This document shows positions 61,608-64,000 of a DNA stretch of 64,000 nucleotides, one piece after another (the first letter of the stretch is position 1; the number at the start of each line of letters is the position of its first letter). The notes under the pieces are model-generated. The model saw nothing but the letters and a program-made list of their open reading frames with translations, made no database searches and was not told where the DNA came from. This stretch comes from Spiroplasma ixodetis (GTDB lineage Bacteria > Bacillota_I > Bacilli_A > Mycoplasmatales > VBWQ01): the NCBI RefSeq assembly GCF_027923845.1, contig NZ_AP026933.1, forward strand, positions 1 to 64,000. The letters run 5' to 3'. Position numbers and translations under genes: made by a program.

Positions 61608-61691
61608 TTGTTATTAACACAAAAGATTGAAAAATATAAGTTTTCAAACCCATTGTTTTATTTAAAAACAATTGGTTTTTTTATTTTATAA
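61608..61691 (+). CDS. Leader peptide before the coiled-coil gene
   Basis: A 27-codon frame with TTG start, MLLTQKIEKYKFSNPLFYLK then TIGFFIL, preceded by AAGGAG. Its 3' third lies within a hairpin followed by a T-run. The arrangement is that of a leader peptide and attenuator. Alternatively it is a chance frame over a terminator. Confidence 0.4.
   Translation: MLLTQKIEKYKFSNPLFYLKTIGFFIL
61647..61684 (+). terminator. Attenuator-like hairpin
   Basis: AAACCCATTGTTTT pairs with AAAACAATTGGTTT with one mismatch, followed by TTTT. It sits between a promoter-like region (TATAAT at 61515 and 61560) and the 61716 gene. Confidence 0.6.
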
Positions 61692-61715
61692 ATAAAATTT
61701 AGGAGAATAAGATTT

Positions 61716-63950
61716 ATGCCTTGATTTAATGAATTAATAAAAAAATTTAGAAATTATCCTTTAACTGATGAAAATTTAGATGAAGTTGTTGAAACTTTTA
61801 AGAATTTTTTTAAAGAGTATAATGAAAAAGATAACTTTTTTTCTAATTCAGAAGATACTGATTTTGAAAACCCAAGTACATCAGCACCATTAACTCAATT
61901 AAAAGAAAATAAAAAAACTGATTTAGATAAATTAATTAAAGAATTAAGAAATGATTTAAAATATAATTTTTTTTCTTATTTTTGAGAAAAAAAAGAAGAT
62001 TTAAAATTAATTAAACAATTAGATTATTTTTTAATAGAACTTGATAGTAAAATTAAAGAACAAAATGAAAAATTATTATTCTTGGAAAAAAATAAAACAT
62101 TAATTGAACAAAATAAAATTAATAAGGGTAGTCAAAATAGTACTGAGTTTACTGAAATCACAGATTATTTTAATCTTTTTAATTTTTTAAGTGAAACAAT
62201 AAGTAATGATATTATTTTTTTAAAAACAATAAATTTAAATATTTTTGAAAATAAAAAAGAGTTTTTAAAAAAAACACGAGAATTAAAAATAAAAATTGAT
62301 AAAGAAATTCGTAGGCTATATCAAAAAAATGAGGAATTAGAAAATAAAAAAGAGAAAATTTTTGAAAATCTTTTTAAAGAAGAAGTTATGACTCAATTAA
62401 TTTTATCTTTTTGAGCATTTAGAATGAAAAGTGGAGATGAATATAAATTAATTTTAAATGAAGATAAAGATTTAAAAAGTAAATTTGATAAAAATTTTGT
62501 ATTTTTCTTTGAATTAATAGATGACATATTTAACCGATATATTAAAAAAATTATTAAAAATGAAGAAAGAATATACAATGATATATTTGAAAAATATAAT
62601 GATCGAGAAAAAGAATTAATAAGTGAACAAGAAGAAATTATTAAAACTAAAGATAAAGTGAAAGAAAGTATAGAATTATTTAAAAATGAATTAGAAGAAA
62701 AAAAAGAACAAATTAGAATGCATCAGAAAGAGATAGCAGAAAAAAGAAAACAAATTGAAAATTTAGAAAAACGAAAGAAAAATATAAAAATTAAAAAAAT
62801 TACTTACTTGCAAGATTTAGAAGAAAATAAAAATAATATTGAAAATCAAATATTTATTCCAAATATTTCAGATGATAAAAAAGGAAAAAAACAATATTTA
62901 AAAGAAATAGATGTAGTGATTAAAAAAAAGAATAGTGATATTAAGAAAAAGAATGATTATATTGCGGAGTTACAAGATAATATTACAAGACATGATACTG
63001 AGTTAAGTATTAATGATAAAAAAATAAAAAAAATTGAGGATAAAATTAATAAAATTGAGGATTTTTTTAAGCAAAATAAACATACGATGATGTTTGAACT
63101 TAAAAAAATAAAAGAAAAATGAATTAAAAATATTAGTAAAGATCAAAAAATATTTATTAATTTCTTAAAAGAAGTTAATAAATTAAAAAATATAGAATTT
63201 ATTAAGATTATTGAAAATTATTGAGAAGAAAATGCTGACAGTATTAAAAAATTTAATGAAAATTTTAACATTCAAAATAATTTAGAAAACATAAGAGAAG
63301 AAAAAGAAAAAATAGAAAATGAATTTAAAGATGATTTCACAACTTTAGAAATTAATTTTAAATTAAAAGAAAAAAAAATAATAAAAAATGCAATTAGAGA
63401 AAAAAAGGAAAAAATTCAGGAGTCTTTAAGAACAATTAATCAATCAAAACTAGTAAGTATTGAAATCCAAACCGAAATAAATCAAGAAAATGAGAAACCT
63501 AGTTGACAAGATCAAAAAATTGAAGAACAAAATAAAACAATTGAAAAACTAGAATTTCAAATAAATTATTTAGAAAAAAAATTAATTTCAATAAAGGAAT
63601 TACATGAAGATGAAGTAAAAGATTTATCTACAACATTGGAAAATATTAGAGATTTTTTTGCAATGGAAATTAAAAAAACTACTGAAAATTGTGATAATTT
63701 AAAAAATAGTTTAAATAAAAAAAATTTAAAAAAAGAAGAACAAAAAATTAAAAATAAATTAAATGAAGAAGAAATAAAATTAACATCTTTAAATGAAGTA
63801 TGAAAATTAATAAGTACTGAAATTCCAGAGTTACAGCAACCTTTATTAGAAGAATCAAAAAATGCAAGCAAACAAAAATGAGAGAATATGGGCTTAATAG
63901 AATCTCAATTACCTTTGGAAACAAAAGCAGAAATATTAAATACAATTTAA
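61716..63950 (+). CDS. Large coiled-coil protein, unknown function
   Basis: A 744-residue protein, MPWFNELIKKFRNYPLTDEN, with a short N-terminal region, a Ser/Thr/Pro-containing linker (about residues 45-65) and then heptad-rich Lys/Glu/Ile helices over about residues 80-690, including ELEEKKEQIRMHQKEIAEKR. The tail is non-helical (SQLPLETKAEILNTI). No signal peptide, membrane segment or Walker motif is seen, so it is not an SMC ATPase. TTTAGGAG precedes the ATG. Several TGA codons are Trp. It could be a structural or nucleoid-organising protein, or a phage or plasmid protein. Confidence 0.75.
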
Positions 63951-64000
63951 ACTAATAAGATTAAATTTATTATTGTATCAAGTTTAATTTATAGAAAGAG

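Noticed and set aside
63566-63945. Minus-strand frames in the coiled-coil gene
   Set aside because: They are complementary shadows of Lys/Glu-rich codons and give Phe/Ser/Leu-rich products.

Overview
The window is a low-GC mollicute chromosome, almost certainly Spiroplasma. TGA must be read as tryptophan in nearly every gene. The gene order around the replication origin is the mollicute/Firmicute one, spiralin-like lipoproteins are present, and coding sequence is very AT-rich. The load of insertion sequences (five or more families, nested in one another) and the many broken genes fit a host-associated Spiroplasma lineage; the species cannot be settled from this sequence alone.

Layout. 1-3181: membrane proteins and an alkaline-phosphatase-superfamily enzyme. 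3261-4925: a fragment of a surface-protein domain and an IS3-type element. 5155-12717: MATE exporter, HU, a frameshifted spiralin-like lipoprotein, and the translation operon rpsL-rpsG-fusA-tuf. 12772-16855: nitroreductase, a decayed exonuclease gene, IS30 and IS1595 copies, and a frameshifted lipoprotein. 17065-26155: origin region, with PfpI/DJ-1, tatD, mnmE, jag (split by IS1595), yidC, rnpA and rpmH on the minus strand, then oriC, dnaA and dnaN on the plus strand. 26218-28441: a GDSL lipoprotein cut by an IS30 that itself carries an IS5-type element. 28648-34370: gyrB, gyrA, serS. 34378-34393: a perfect parS-like palindrome in the serS terminator, followed by the SRP RNA. 34560-43851: tadA (split by IS1595), dnaX, ybaB, tmk, holB, a frameshifted tRNA methyltransferase gene, tilS and ftsH. 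43977-51478: hpt, an FtsX-type permease with its ATPase, a decayed acetyltransferase and lysS. 51738-55235: a pile-up of nested insertion sequences. 55210-60703: a minus-strand prophage remnant with a capsid-like protein, a scaffold-like protein, a RuvC-like nuclease and a series of very small genes. 60704-61607: a structured non-coding region. 61608-63950: a leader peptide with an attenuator-like hairpin and a 744-residue coiled-coil protein.

The housekeeping blocks are ordinary: replication (dnaA, dnaN, gyrB, gyrA, dnaX, holB), translation (rpsL, rpsG, fusA, tuf, serS, lysS, tilS, mnmE) and membrane biogenesis (yidC, ftsH, SRP RNA). The unusual content is the prophage remnant, whose capsid-like protein is fused in frame to a Spiroplasma surface-protein-like domain, and the extent to which transposition has broken normally conserved genes (tadA, jag). 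All calls come from reading the sequence; no database search was run.
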